Source: Actinomadura kijaniata NBRC 14229
GTDB taxonomy: Bacteria; Actinomycetota; Actinomycetes; Streptosporangiales; Streptosporangiaceae
Length of the DNA stretch: 64,000 bases
Assembly (NCBI RefSeq): GCF_001552175.1
Contig: NZ_BCQR01000016.1
Coordinates: 1-64,000, forward strand
Direction of reading: 5' to 3'
Shown here: piece after piece, positions 49,196 through 57,973 of the stretch
Position numbering within the stretch: position 1 is the stretch's first letter
How the letters are laid out: every line of letters begins with the position of its first letter
The notes under the pieces: generated by a model
What the model saw: the letters and a program-made list of their open reading frames with translations, nothing else
Databases searched by the model: none
Told to the model about the DNA's origin: nothing
Made by a program: the position numbers and the translations under genes

Positions 49196-50130
49196 AGGTC
49201 TCGCGGGTCTGCCTGGGCATGATGAGCTACGGGGATCGCGGCAGCCAGAGCTGGTACCTGGACGAGGAGCAGGCCGGACCGATCGTCCGCCGGGCCGTCG
49301 AGGCCGGCGTGACCTTCTTCGACACCGCCGACATGTACTCGCTCGGACGCACCGAAGAGATCACTGGGCGGCTGCTGGCCGGGTTGTTCCCGCACCGCGA
49401 GGACTACGTGCTGGCCACCAAGGTCTATTTCCCGATGGGACCGGGCCCCAACGACGGAGGTCTGTCCCGCAAGCACGTGCTGTCGGCCATCGACGCCTCC
49501 CTGCGCCGCCTGGGCACCGACTACGTGGATCTCTACCAGATCCACCGCTGGGACTACGAGACGCCGATCGAGGAGACCATGCAGGCGCTGGACGAGGTGG
49601 TTAAAGCGGGCAAGGCCCGCTATATCGGAGCGTCGAGCATGTACGCCTGGCAGTTCGCCAAGGCGCAGCACTGCGCGCCGACCAGGTTCGTGTCCATGCA
49701 GAACCACTACAACCTGGTCTACCGGGAGGAGGAACGGGAGATGATCCCGCTCTGCCTGGACCAAGGGGTCGGCGTCATCCCATGGAGCCCGCTGGCGCGG
49801 GGGCTGCTCGCGGGCAACCGCGAGCGCGGCGGCGGCCGCCGCACGGTGCGCGCGGACAGCGACTCCATCGCCGACGACCTGTATCAGGACGCCGACTTCG
49901 ATGTGGTCGACGCCGTGCGGGCGGTCGCGGCCGAACGTGACGTTCCGCCCGCCCGGATCGCGCTGGCCTGGCTGCTGGGCCGCCCGGGCGTGACCGCACC
50001 GATCATCGGCGCGACCTCGCACCGGCACGTGGACGACGCCGTCGCGGCGACGGAACTGAGGCTGACCGAGGAGGAGGTCCGGCGGCTGGATGCGCCGTAC
50101 CGGCCGCACCCGGTCCTTGGACACACCTGA
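49162..50130 (+). CDS. Aldo/keto reductase
   Basis: A 322-residue NADPH-dependent oxidoreductase, (beta/alpha)8 barrel. The catalytic tetrad is visible: Asp and Tyr in FFDTADMYSLG, Lys in VLATKVYFP and His in YQIHRWDYE. The cofactor end is IPWSPLARGLLAGN and APIIGATSHRHVDDA. It reduces aldehydes or ketones; substrate unknown. The ATG has AAGGAGGG and overlaps the exporter gene, so they are coupled. A terminator follows. Confidence 0.92.
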   Translation: MEHVRLGSSGLKVSRVCLGMMSYGDRGSQSWYLDEEQAGPIVRRAVEAGVTFFDTADMYSLGRTEEITGRLLAGLFPHREDYVLATKVYFPMGPGPNDGGLSRKHVLSAIDASLRRLGTDYVDLYQIHRWDYETPIEETMQALDEVVKAGKARYIGASSMYAWQFAKAQHCAPTRFVSMQNHYNLVYREEEREMIPLCLDQGVGVIPWSPLARGLLAGNRERGGGRRTVRADSDSIADDLYQDADFDVVDAVRAVAAERDVPPARIALAWLLGRPGVTAPIIGATSHRHVDDAVAATELRLTEEEVRRLDAPYRPHPVLGHT

Positions 50131-50142
50131 CGGGGATGACGG

Positions 50143-50170
50143 GGGCGGGTGTCTCCCGCGACACCCGCCC
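50143..50170 (+). terminator. Hairpin terminator
   Basis: GGGCGGGTGTC and GACACCCGCCC form a perfect 11-bp stem with a 6-base loop 13 bases after the reductase stop. Confidence 0.8.
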
Positions 50171-50370
50171 GACCCCGGCCGGGACCAGCGCGGAGCCGCG
50201 CACGGATCGCTGGCCCGGCGAACGGCCACGGCACTGGGCCCTTGACGTCCGCTGACCTGGATCGTTCAGTGGGCGTTTGACGGGCTGGCCGGTGAACCGG
50301 TCGTGTCAGATCGGCGCGGCCGACACACGCGCCGCGCGACGCGGATGGCGACACCCTCGACGACGGCCGG

Positions 50371-50709
50371 TCACCTGCGCAGCCGACCCTTCTTGGGGGG
50401 ATCGGCAGGCTCCCGCGCGAACACCAGCTCGGCGACGCAGACGCGCAGGTGCTGGGTGTGCTTGATCGGGTCGGCGGAGCGTTCACGCACCAGGCGGGAC
50501 TTCTCCACGAGCCAGCTCGTCGGAGACGTACGGAACACGAGGCGCCCCTCGTCCTTGGGCAAGCTGCCACTCAACGAGGTGCGGCTTATCTCCTCGGCCC
50601 GGGCGATGGCCGCTTCCTTTCCGCCTTCGACGGGGACCTTGGCCACCAGGTTCCATGTGTTGTCGCCGCCGTGCGACTCGTTGGCCTCCACCAGCACGTA
50701 CCAGCTCAT
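50371..50709 (-). CDS. Small hypothetical protein
   Basis: A 112-residue soluble protein. Residues 1-85 form an alpha/beta unit (MSWYVLVEANESHGGDNTWN, LVAKVPVEGGKEAAIARAEE, GRLVFRTSPTSWLVEKSRL), and the C-terminus is basic (DPPKKGRLRR). A good AGGGGG Shine-Dalgarno precedes the ATG. Occurs singly, with no clear partner; family not recognised. Confidence 0.7.
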   Translation of the reverse strand: MSWYVLVEANESHGGDNTWNLVAKVPVEGGKEAAIARAEEISRTSLSGSLPKDEGRLVFRTSPTSWLVEKSRLVRERSADPIKHTQHLRVCVAELVFAREPADPPKKGRLRR

Positions 50710-50814
50710 GACCCGTACCCCCTGTGCTCCGCATGTGCGCGCCCAACCTATACGGGTCACTACGGATGCCGACGGTGCGTCCGGGAACGCAGGCGGGACG
50801 TCCAAGATCGGCCT

Positions 50815-51141
50815 GTGACGAATGACCTGAACGCCCTGCTCACCGCCCTGTACATGAAGATCGACGGCGAGATCGGAGGATGGGCCGCCGACCGCGGTTG
50901 ACGGACTCCGAGCCCGTCCGCCTCGCCCAAGCTGATGCTGATCCGCCCGCGCCGCCACGACGAACCCAAGCCCGCCCCTGGCCAGGCGTTCCCGTCCTGG
51001 CTGCGGCAACGCATCGAGGCGGTCATCTGGACGCCGAAGGACCAGCCGGGTCTGGAACGCCACCACGCCCGCACCACCGACGGGCTGTGGGCCCGCATCA
51101 GCCAGCCCATCAAACGCTCACTGATCGCCCACGACCACTGA
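50815..51141 (+). pseudogene. Decayed IS982-family transposase
   Basis: GTG 50815 begins VTNDLNALLTALYMKIDGEI, the start of IS982-type transposases, which stops after 28 codons. A shifted frame (from about 50880) continues MGRRPRLTDSEPVRLAQ, and a third frame (50935-51141) gives PAPGQAFPSWLRQRIEAVIW and GLERHHARTTDGLWARISQP, then PIKRSLIAHDH. The middle catalytic part is deleted. Less than half the normal gene remains, with at least two frameshifts. Confidence 0.65.
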
Positions 51142-51168
51142 CCGGCACCAACCTTCCCCATCAACGAT

Positions 51169-52233
51169 CTAGGCGGAGGCGTTCAGTTCGGCCAGCAGCT
51201 CTCGGAGTGGCCCGTAATCCTCGTCCCAGGGGCGTGTGTCGGTGCGCGTGCCGAGCATGAGGCACAGTCGGCGGCCCCGGGCGTGGCGCTCGTCGCTCCA
51301 CTGCTTCAGCCGGTCCAGCGCGGCCCGCACTTTCGCGACGTCCCCCGGGAACACGTGCAGGCCGATCTCGTTGAGCGAGGGACGGCTGACGTCGTGGAAG
51401 TGCGCCCCGGTCTCGAAGACGTCGCGGGTCCAGTACAGCTCGTCCATGCCGTTGTTCTCCATCCACTCCTCGACCACGCGGAGCCTGAACGTGCCCGCGA
51501 GGAGTTCACCGAGCCGAAGATGCGCCCATGGCATCAGCGCGCCGGTCCCGGTTTCACGCGGGTGGGCGGTGATGCACGCCTTGAGCAGCGTGTCGGCGGC
51601 CTCGTCCAGTTCGCCGCGCACGATGAGAAGGTGGCCGAGCAGGTGACCGGCGTACGCGACGTACAGCGGGTTCCTCGCCCGCAACGCCCTGCGCAGCGGC
51701 TTCTCCGCCGCGTCGGGCTCGCCGTCGGCCAGGAGCAGGTCGCCCAGGAGCGCGGCGGCGAGATCGCGCTGCACCGTCCGGTCGGCGTCCGTCATGGCCT
51801 GGGCGAGGCGTTCCCGGGCGGTCTCCCGGGCCCCGGTCAGCCGGGCGGTGATCCCGGTCAGCAGCGGATCCGCGGCGGGTGGACGGCGGTCCAGAACGTC
51901 GGACAGCCCCCGCGGCTCCAGCACGGCGGCCAGCGGGCCCAGCCACGGGTCCTCTCCCTCCATCACCTGCCGCAGGGGAGCCCGGAACGGCTCGTCGAGG
52001 CTGATCGCGACGCCCGCCAGGGCCGCGGCGGCGTGGCCCGCCAGGGCGGTGCGGCCCGACGCGGCGAGCGGGCGCAGCGCCGCGAGCGACGCGGCGGCGT
52101 CACCGGCCCGGAACGGCTCCAGCGCGCTTTCTACCTCTTCCGGCACCGGGGGCACCGGATCGGCCGGGAGCGGGATCGGGAAGCCGTCGGGCTCGAACGC
52201 GGGGGAGTCGTACACGGTGTGCGGGTCTTGCAT
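51169..52233 (-). CDS. Hypothetical TPR-like protein
   Basis: A 354-residue all-helical soluble protein. Tandem helix pairs such as LAALRPLAASGRTALAGHAA, AALLGDLLLADGEPDAAEKP and HLLGHLLIVRGELDEAADTL look like tetratricopeptide-type repeats. The C-terminal part (TRDVFETGAHFHDVSRPSLN, EIGLHVFPGDVAKVRAALDR) is less regular and may be a separate domain. AGAAGAG precedes the ATG at 52233. Possibly a scaffold or regulatory partner; family not recognised. Confidence 0.7.
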   Translation of the reverse strand: MQDPHTVYDSPAFEPDGFPIPLPADPVPPVPEEVESALEPFRAGDAAASLAALRPLAASGRTALAGHAAAALAGVAISLDEPFRAPLRQVMEGEDPWLGPLAAVLEPRGLSDVLDRRPPAADPLLTGITARLTGARETARERLAQAMTDADRTVQRDLAAALLGDLLLADGEPDAAEKPLRRALRARNPLYVAYAGHLLGHLLIVRGELDEAADTLLKACITAHPRETGTGALMPWAHLRLGELLAGTFRLRVVEEWMENNGMDELYWTRDVFETGAHFHDVSRPSLNEIGLHVFPGDVAKVRAALDRLKQWSDERHARGRRLCLMLGTRTDTRPWDEDYGPLRELLAELNASA

Positions 52234-52498
52234 CGCGGAACTCTTCTCTGACGAGGGCCTGCACGGAGAGCGTTCCATGATGATCATGCATGGGACCGAC
52301 AGAACGATCGGTTGCTCGGCGGCATATCGGGGTGGGCGAACGGCGCCTTGACGCCACGATCCGGCTCGCGCCGGCCCCGGGTCCGCAACCCGGTGATCGC
52401 GGGCCCGGCTCATCTCCGACCGGCTCTCGTGCGGATCGACGGCACATCACGGCGTGCCGTCATGGCGGCGCGACCGTGGCGGCCGGGAACGGCCCCGC

Positions 52499-53062
52499 TC
52501 AGCGCCCGTCCTCGGATCCCGCGTGCTCACCGGAGAGGCGCCGAACGCGCACCAGGTTGCGGACGGTGTTCCCGTCGTGCTGGTCGGTGTATTCGGCGAC
52601 CGGGACGTAGCCGTGCTCGTGGTAGATGCGTCCGAGTTCGGGGCTGTCCGCCCAGTGGTCCAGGGCCAGGGCGGGAGCGTTGTGCGTGCGGGCGAGGCGC
52701 TCGGCGTGGGCCAGCAGGGCCGAACCCACGCCGCGGCCGTCGGGGCCGCGGTCGGTCATGACGGTGTGGATGAACATCGAGCCGTCGGGGACCACGCCGA
52801 CGGGGACGCGCGGCGGGAGCACGAATGCCGCGGCCAGGAGCCCGACGCATCTGCCGTGTCGTTCGGCGACGGTGATGACGCCCTGGGAGGTCCAGCCGGC
52901 GACCCGGTCGGCGAACCCCGGCTGTTGCGAGAACGGCACCGTTCCCCACTGCCGGGGTCGGCCTTGGGCCACCAGCCACTTCAGAACGGAGTCCATCAGC
53001 GCCAGCAGGGCCGGGACATCGCCCGTTGTCGCCTGCCGCAGGCGCAGCGGGTGCTTCGGCAT
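52499..53062 (-). CDS. GNAT acetyltransferase
   Basis: A 187-residue acetyltransferase. GDVPALLALMDSVLKWLVAQ begins the fold; the acetyl-CoA loop is DRGPDGRGVGSALLAHAERL and the C-terminal strand is YVPVAEYTD. ATG 53062 has GGGAGG; the open frame begins ten codons earlier. It diverges from a MarR regulator across 60 bases containing palindromes, so the pair may respond to a small-molecule inhibitor that the enzyme modifies. Confidence 0.85.
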   Translation of the reverse strand: MPKHPLRLRQATTGDVPALLALMDSVLKWLVAQGRPRQWGTVPFSQQPGFADRVAGWTSQGVITVAERHGRCVGLLAAAFVLPPRVPVGVVPDGSMFIHTVMTDRGPDGRGVGSALLAHAERLARTHNAPALALDHWADSPELGRIYHEHGYVPVAEYTDQHDGNTVRNLVRVRRLSGEHAGSEDGR

Positions 53063-53091
53063 GGCGGCCTCCCGGGGGATAGAGTGGACCA

Positions 53092-53122
53092 ACCCGATTG
53101 ATTCAACTTTCTAAGGATTAGA
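53092..53122. promoter_or_regulatory. MarR operator region
   Basis: Two perfect short palindromes lie in the divergent gap between the GNAT and MarR genes: TTGATTCAA (53097-53105) and CTAAGGATTAG (53111-53121), the latter overlapping the MarR Shine-Dalgarno. Confidence 0.4.
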
Positions 53123-53590
53123 TTGTCAAAGGAAACCCGGGTCGGCGCCATCACCAGGGCGGTTCAGGAGCTTCAGGACGCTACCGACCTGATCGACGAA
53201 CTGGCGGCCCGGCGCCTGGGCGTCAACCGCACCGATCTGCGGTGCCTGAGCCGGCTGACCGCCCGCGGCCCGTTGACCGCGAGCGAGCTGGCGGCCGCCG
53301 CCGGACTGACCGGAGGCGCGACCACCACGGCCATCGACCGGCTGGAACGGGCCGGTCTGGCCCGGCGCGTCCGTGATGCGGCGGACCGGCGGCGCGTCCT
53401 GGTCCACCTGACCGATCAGGCCCACGCGGTCAGCCGGGAGATCTGGGGGCCGATCGTGACCGACGCCCTGGCCGAGTTGCACAGGTTCACCCTCGCCGAG
53501 CTGGACGTCATCGAGACGTTCCTGCATCGCGCGCTGGACAACCAGACCCGGCACGCCGACCGCCTGCGTTCGCAGATGCCACGGCGATGA
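53123..53590 (+). CDS. MarR-family regulator
   Basis: A 155-residue winged-helix repressor. Helices LIDELAARRLGVNRTDLRCL and SELAAAAGLTGGATTTAIDR and the wing RVRDAADRRRVLVHLTDQA are classical MarR; the C-terminal helix (LAELDVIETFLHRALDNQTR) makes the dimer. TTG start at 53123 with AAGGA seven bases upstream. It probably represses the divergent GNAT gene through palindromes that flank its own start. Confidence 0.88.
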   Translation: MSKETRVGAITRAVQELQDATDLIDELAARRLGVNRTDLRCLSRLTARGPLTASELAAAAGLTGGATTTAIDRLERAGLARRVRDAADRRRVLVHLTDQAHAVSREIWGPIVTDALAELHRFTLAELDVIETFLHRALDNQTRHADRLRSQMPRR

Positions 53591-53607
53591 ACTCGAAGCA
53601 CCACGTC

Positions 53608-53800
53608 CAGGGTCTGTCGTCGAAACTCACGGACACAGCGATAGGGCGAGCTTGCCGTGGCGGGTGGCGACACCGCGCCAGCGCGTGAGCTGGCTGGAGC
53701 GGCGTTCCACCGCGTTGCGGCGTGGAGCGCTCCGCGTCGAAAGCCGGTGGGCCTTCACCCCGTGAGGACGCCTCGCCCCCAGGTCCCGCACCACGGTGAA
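53608..53800 (-). pseudogene. C-terminal remnant of an IS5-type transposase
   Basis: The minus strand encodes DLGARRPHGVKAHR and RNAVERRSSQLTRWRGVATR with HGKLALS, which matches the NVVER-xxN-LKQWRG-ATR-K end of IS5/ISL2-type transposases, including the catalytic Glu. The adjacent AGGGTCTGTCGTCGAAACTC (53609-53628) resembles the terminal repeat of such elements. The other end and the catalytic aspartates are missing. Confidence 0.55.
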
Positions 53801-54036
53801 GATGGTGCGGTCAGCGGCGTTGCCGCCGGTCACCCCCTGGAATCCGCGTGCCGTGGCCGTCGTGAAGGACGCTCCGCCCGGCGCGCAGGCGGGCTGTGTC
53901 GTCTCCCACACCGTGCTGGACGAGTCCGAGGTCGGCGCCGGCCCGTCGCCGGGATCGGGGATCGGCCACCAACCGATGGCGCGTCCGGCACATCCAATAG
54001 AGACGATCATGTCTTTTTGGAGTAGGGAGCGTCTCG

Positions 54037-57000
54037 GTGGCGATCGAACCCCTGGTGCCCGGCGAGCCGTCGCGGCTGGGCGACTACTGGCTGGCCGGAC
54101 GGCTGGGCGCGGGCGGACAGGGGGTGGTGTACGAGGGATACGGGCCGAACGGGGAACGGGTCGCGGTCAAGGCCCTGCACGCCGACCACTCCGCCGTGCA
54201 CCGCGAGTTGTTCGCCCGGGAAGTGCAGGCGTTGCAGCGGGTGGCGCAGTTCTGCACGGCCCGGGTGCTGGCGGTCGATCTGGAGTCGACGCCGCCGTTC
54301 ATCGTCAGCGAGTACATCCCGGGACCGACCCTCAAGCAGGCGGTGGAGGCGAACGGCCCCTGCCAGGCAGGTGAGCTGTACCGGCTGGCGATCGGGATCG
54401 CCACGGCGCTGACCGCGATCCACCGGGCCGGGGTGGTCCACCGCGACCTCAAGCCGGCCAACGTGCTGCTGGGGCCGGACGGACCGCGCGTGATCGACTT
54501 CGGGGTCGCCCGCACCGACGACACCTCGCGCAGCACGACCGGGGTGAAGGGAACGCTCCGGTACATGGCGCCGGAGGTCTTCGGCGGCCACAAGCCCACC
54601 TTCGCCGTCGACGTCTGGGCGTGGGGCGCGACCGTGTTCTTCGCCGCGACCGGACGGTACCCGTTCGAGGGCGAGACCCTGCCCCAGCTGATGCACGCGG
54701 TGCGGAACTCCGAACCCGACACCTCCGTGCTGCCCGACGTGCTGGAACCCGTCGTCACCGCGGCGCTGGCCAAGGACCCCGCCCAGCGGCCGACCGCGCA
54801 GCGGTTGCTGATGGACCTGCTGATGGCCACCCCGGACACCGACCTGCTCCAGGAAGGCGTGCGGGCGGCCGCGGCGGTCCGCCCGCGGGGCGCGGTCGCG
54901 CCGACGCTCGGTGAACGCGCCGAGGCCGCGTTCCGGCGGCTGGACGCGGCCGCGCAGGCGGCCGTCCCGCCGGTGCTGCTGCGCATGGTGTCGGACGGGG
55001 CCGACCTTCTGCGGCCCGCGGCGCGCGCCGAGTTCACCGACGGCCGGACACCGGAGAACGCGATCGAGACCGTGCTGTCCTCGTTCACCCGCGCGGGCGT
55101 GCTGACCTGGGACGGCCGGCACTTCACGATCGCCACGGCCGCGCTGCTGCGGGCCTGGCCCCGGCTGCGTGACTGGGCCGAAGCCGAACGCGCCGGCCTG
55201 GCCACCCACCGGGAGCTCGCGGACGGGGCCCGGCTGTGGGACGCCCACGGACGCAAGAGCGGCGACCTGTTCCAGGGCACCCGGCTCGACCGCGCCACGG
55301 CCTGGGTCGCCGAAGGCCGCCGCCACCTCACCGTCAACACGGCCGAGCGCGCCTTCCTCGACGCCGCCGCCCGCCGCCGCTCCACCCGCCGCAGGGCCGT
55401 CCTCGGCGGGATGGCGCTGCTGCTGGTGGCGTCGATGGGCGCCGGAACCCTGATCCTCCTGCAGAGCCGGACCGTCGCCCGGCAACGCGACGCCGCCATC
55501 AGCAGGCAGCTGGCGGCCCAGGCCCTGCAGGTGCGGCGCACCGACCCGGGCCTGGCCCGCCGCCTGGCGGTGGCCGCCGCGGCGCTGGCCGGGGACACCC
55601 ACGACACCCACCATGCGCTGCTCACCGTGTCGTCGCAGTGGGAGCAGGACATCTGGCCGGCCCCCGGCATCGACGGTTCGTGGTTCACCGTCCCGCCCGG
55701 CGGCGCCGGTCCGCAGATCTTCCTGAAGGGCAACACCCTCACCCTGATCGACCCCGAGGCCCGGCGGAGGGGACGCACGATCACCGTCACCGGCCCCAAG
55801 CTGACGGGGATGGACCTGACCTTGGACGGCAGGCGGATCCTCACCCGCCAGCAGGACGGGACCCTGGTGCTGTGGGACGTCGCCTCCGGCGCCCCCGGCC
55901 CCCTGCCCCACAAGCTGTCCCCCGAGCGGGCGGACCACTTCTGGCTCAGCCCGACCGGCGCGAAACTGGTGACCGGCGGCAAGGGGACGATCAGGGTGCT
56001 GGAGACCGCCACCGGCAGGGAACTGAGCAGCATCAAGGTCGACCACGAGCCGGACGGCCTGGCGTTGTCCCCCGACGACCGCTTCATGCTCGTACCCGTC
56101 GCCGACGGCAAGGACAAGCAGCGGCTGGCCTGGTGGGACCTGACCACCGGCAGGGAACTGAGGACACCGCGCATGCCCCGGGGGATCCCGCGGAAGCCGA
56201 AGGTGTTCACCAACACGACGTTCAGCCCCGACGGACGGTTCGTCGCGACCCGCTACGGCGATCAGATCGCCGTCTTCAACGCCCACACCCATGAGATCCG
56301 AACGACGCTGGAGATCCCCCGAGCGGACCGGTCGAGCTCCGACCAGTCCATGACGTTCAGCCGCGACGGCGAGTACCTCGCCTCCAACATGACGTTGTGG
56401 AGCACCGAGCCCAGCGGCCTCTCGCGGCCCTACCTGCGCCACCGGACCGACATCCCATGCAGCGGCACCCGCTTCACCGCCAGCGGGACGAGCCTGTCCT
56501 GTTTCGACGGCTGGAGACGGTTCCAGACGATCGACGTGGCCGCGTTCGTCCGCCCGCGGAAGGTCGCCGACCTCTTCAACCAGTCGGCGATCAGCCTCGA
56601 CGGGACCACTCTGGCCACCGGCGACACCGGCTCCGGCACCGTCCAGATCTGGGACACCGCGACCGGGGCCCGCCGCGAGACGATCACGCTTCCCTACAAA
56701 CTCGGGGCCCCGGAGAACCCCACGATGTTCCTGTCGCCCAACGGGCGGTTGCTCGGTGTGGCCCGCCAGAACGGCTCGGTCGAGATCTGGGACGTGAAGG
56801 CGCGCACCAGACGCCTCACCCTGAACCCGGGGCTGCGGCCATCGAGCATCGCGCCGACACCGTCGTTCTCCCCGGACGGCAAGGCGGTGGCCGTTCTCGC
56901 TCCCGGCCAGAAGAACAACATCCCGACCGTGCTGACGTTCTGGGACACCGCCTCCGGACGATCCCTCGGCCAGGCCCGGAGCACGCCGGAGGCCGCCGGT

Positions 57001-57594
57001 TACGGCGGCTCCGAGATCCGCACCGTCTGGAGCCAGGACGGCCGCCGGGTCATCTCCGCCACCGAACTCGGCGTGGTGGAGTTCCCGTCCGGGAGGACGC
57101 TGGTCCCGCCCGGCGCCCTGGGATCCACGGTGCTGCGGTCCGTGCAGGCCCTCAGCGCGGACGGCGTTCTCGCCACCATCGACCAGCGCGCCCTGGTCTT
57201 CTGGGACGCCCGCACCCTCCGACAGAAGGGCAACCCCATCTGGCTTCCGGCCGGCGGCACCCCGATCACCGCGTTCTCGCCGGACGGCCGGCTGGCCGCC
57301 ACCACCGACGCCCAAGGAAGGATCGACATCTGGGACGTCGAGAGGCAACGCCGCGTCGGGCTCCCGCTCACCGGCCACACCTACGACTCCGGAAGCAGCA
57401 TGCTGATCGGCTCGCTGGCGTTCAGCGCCGACGGCTCCCGCGTTCACAGCGTGGGCAGGGACGACGGAAGGCTCCTCAGCCACCTCGTCGCTCCCGACCT
57501 GCTCAAGCAGAAGCTGTGCAAGATCTCCGGGCCGCTGACCGAACGGGAGTGGGCGGTCCACGTCCAGGACGTCGACTACCGCGAGACCTGCTAG
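54037..57594 (+). CDS. Ser/Thr protein kinase with winged-helix and WD40-like propeller
   Basis: A 1185-residue membrane kinase. Residues about 15-260 are a Hanks-type domain: LGAGGQGVVYEG, VAVKALH, VVHRDLKPANVLL, VIDFGVAR, MAPEV. From about 285 to 440 comes the winged-helix segment that follows the NTPase of nSTAND1 proteins (FRRLDAAAQAAVPPVLLRMV, LTWDGRHFTIATAALLRAWP), but without the NTPase. One membrane helix (AVLGGMALLLVASMGAGTLI, about 450-475) leads to a C-terminal beta-propeller with WD40/YVTN-like blades (GTLVLWDVASGAPG, GTVQIWDTATGARR, GRIDIWDVERQRRV). Start GTG 54037 with AGGGAG. The propeller could sense a ligand outside the cell and the kinase signal within. Confidence 0.88.
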   Translation: MAIEPLVPGEPSRLGDYWLAGRLGAGGQGVVYEGYGPNGERVAVKALHADHSAVHRELFAREVQALQRVAQFCTARVLAVDLESTPPFIVSEYIPGPTLKQAVEANGPCQAGELYRLAIGIATALTAIHRAGVVHRDLKPANVLLGPDGPRVIDFGVARTDDTSRSTTGVKGTLRYMAPEVFGGHKPTFAVDVWAWGATVFFAATGRYPFEGETLPQLMHAVRNSEPDTSVLPDVLEPVVTAALAKDPAQRPTAQRLLMDLLMATPDTDLLQEGVRAAAAVRPRGAVAPTLGERAEAAFRRLDAAAQAAVPPVLLRMVSDGADLLRPAARAEFTDGRTPENAIETVLSSFTRAGVLTWDGRHFTIATAALLRAWPRLRDWAEAERAGLATHRELADGARLWDAHGRKSGDLFQGTRLDRATAWVAEGRRHLTVNTAERAFLDAAARRRSTRRRAVLGGMALLLVASMGAGTLILLQSRTVARQRDAAISRQLAAQALQVRRTDPGLARRLAVAAAALAGDTHDTHHALLTVSSQWEQDIWPAPGIDGSWFTVPPGGAGPQIFLKGNTLTLIDPEARRRGRTITVTGPKLTGMDLTLDGRRILTRQQDGTLVLWDVASGAPGPLPHKLSPERADHFWLSPTGAKLVTGGKGTIRVLETATGRELSSIKVDHEPDGLALSPDDRFMLVPVADGKDKQRLAWWDLTTGRELRTPRMPRGIPRKPKVFTNTTFSPDGRFVATRYGDQIAVFNAHTHEIRTTLEIPRADRSSSDQSMTFSRDGEYLASNMTLWSTEPSGLSRPYLRHRTDIPCSGTRFTASGTSLSCFDGWRRFQTIDVAAFVRPRKVADLFNQSAISLDGTTLATGDTGSGTVQIWDTATGARRETITLPYKLGAPENPTMFLSPNGRLLGVARQNGSVEIWDVKARTRRLTLNPGLRPSSIAPTPSFSPDGKAVAVLAPGQKNNIPTVLTFWDTASGRSLGQARSTPEAAGYGGSEIRTVWSQDGRRVISATELGVVEFPSGRTLVPPGALGSTVLRSVQALSADGVLATIDQRALVFWDARTLRQKGNPIWLPAGGTPITAFSPDGRLAATTDAQGRIDIWDVERQRRVGLPLTGHTYDSGSSMLIGSLAFSADGSRVHSVGRDDGRLLSHLVAPDLLKQKLCKISGPLTEREWAVHVQDVDYRETC

Positions 57595-57685
57595 CGCCGC
57601 GCTCACGGCGGTGGTCCGGGACGGTCCCGGGAGCGGCGGAGCCGAGCCCGATCCAGTTCGCGGTGACAGACCGAGAGGAGCTCAC

Positions 57686-57931
57686 ATGCCAGGCCCCCTG
57701 CTGTTCCTGCTCGTCATCTTCGGGTCCATCGCCGCCGTCATCGGCGCCCTGCTCGTCATCGGGGTCGTCTTCGCGGGGGTCGCGTCGCTGTTCTCCAGCG
57801 GCGGCAACCCCGCCGTCGGGGGCGGTTCGTCCGCGAGCCGTCCCGACCCCTTCGGTCCGGGCGGCGGCTGCGAAGACGGGAGCCGCGATGCGAGCTGCGG
57901 CGACGGGGGCGGCTGCGGCTGCGGCGGCTGA
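57686..57931 (+). CDS. Small membrane protein with Gly/Cys-rich tail
   Basis: An 81-residue protein. A single long hydrophobic helix (about 4-35, LLFLLVIFGSIAAVIGALLV) is followed by a flexible Gly/Ser/Pro segment and a tail with four cysteines, GGGCEDGSRDASCGDGGGCG CGG in order, that could bind a metal or be cross-linked. GAGAGGAG precedes the ATG. It lies 92 bases after the kinase gene, same strand, and ends before a hairpin. Unknown role. Confidence 0.6.
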   Translation: MPGPLLFLLVIFGSIAAVIGALLVIGVVFAGVASLFSSGGNPAVGGGSSASRPDPFGPGGGCEDGSRDASCGDGGGCGCGG

Positions 57932-57939
57932 CCCCGGCC

Positions 57940-57958
57940 CCTCCGCGGACGGCGGAGG
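57940..57958. terminator. Short hairpin between convergent genes
   Basis: CCTCCGC and GCGGAGG form a 7-bp stem with a 5-base loop between the small membrane protein and the response regulator. Confidence 0.5.
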
Positions 57959-57973
57959 AGGTCTGGACGCGGA

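Noticed and set aside
54007..57606. 1199-codon minus-strand frame opposite the kinase
   Set aside because: Antisense shadow of the kinase gene; no domain and biased composition.
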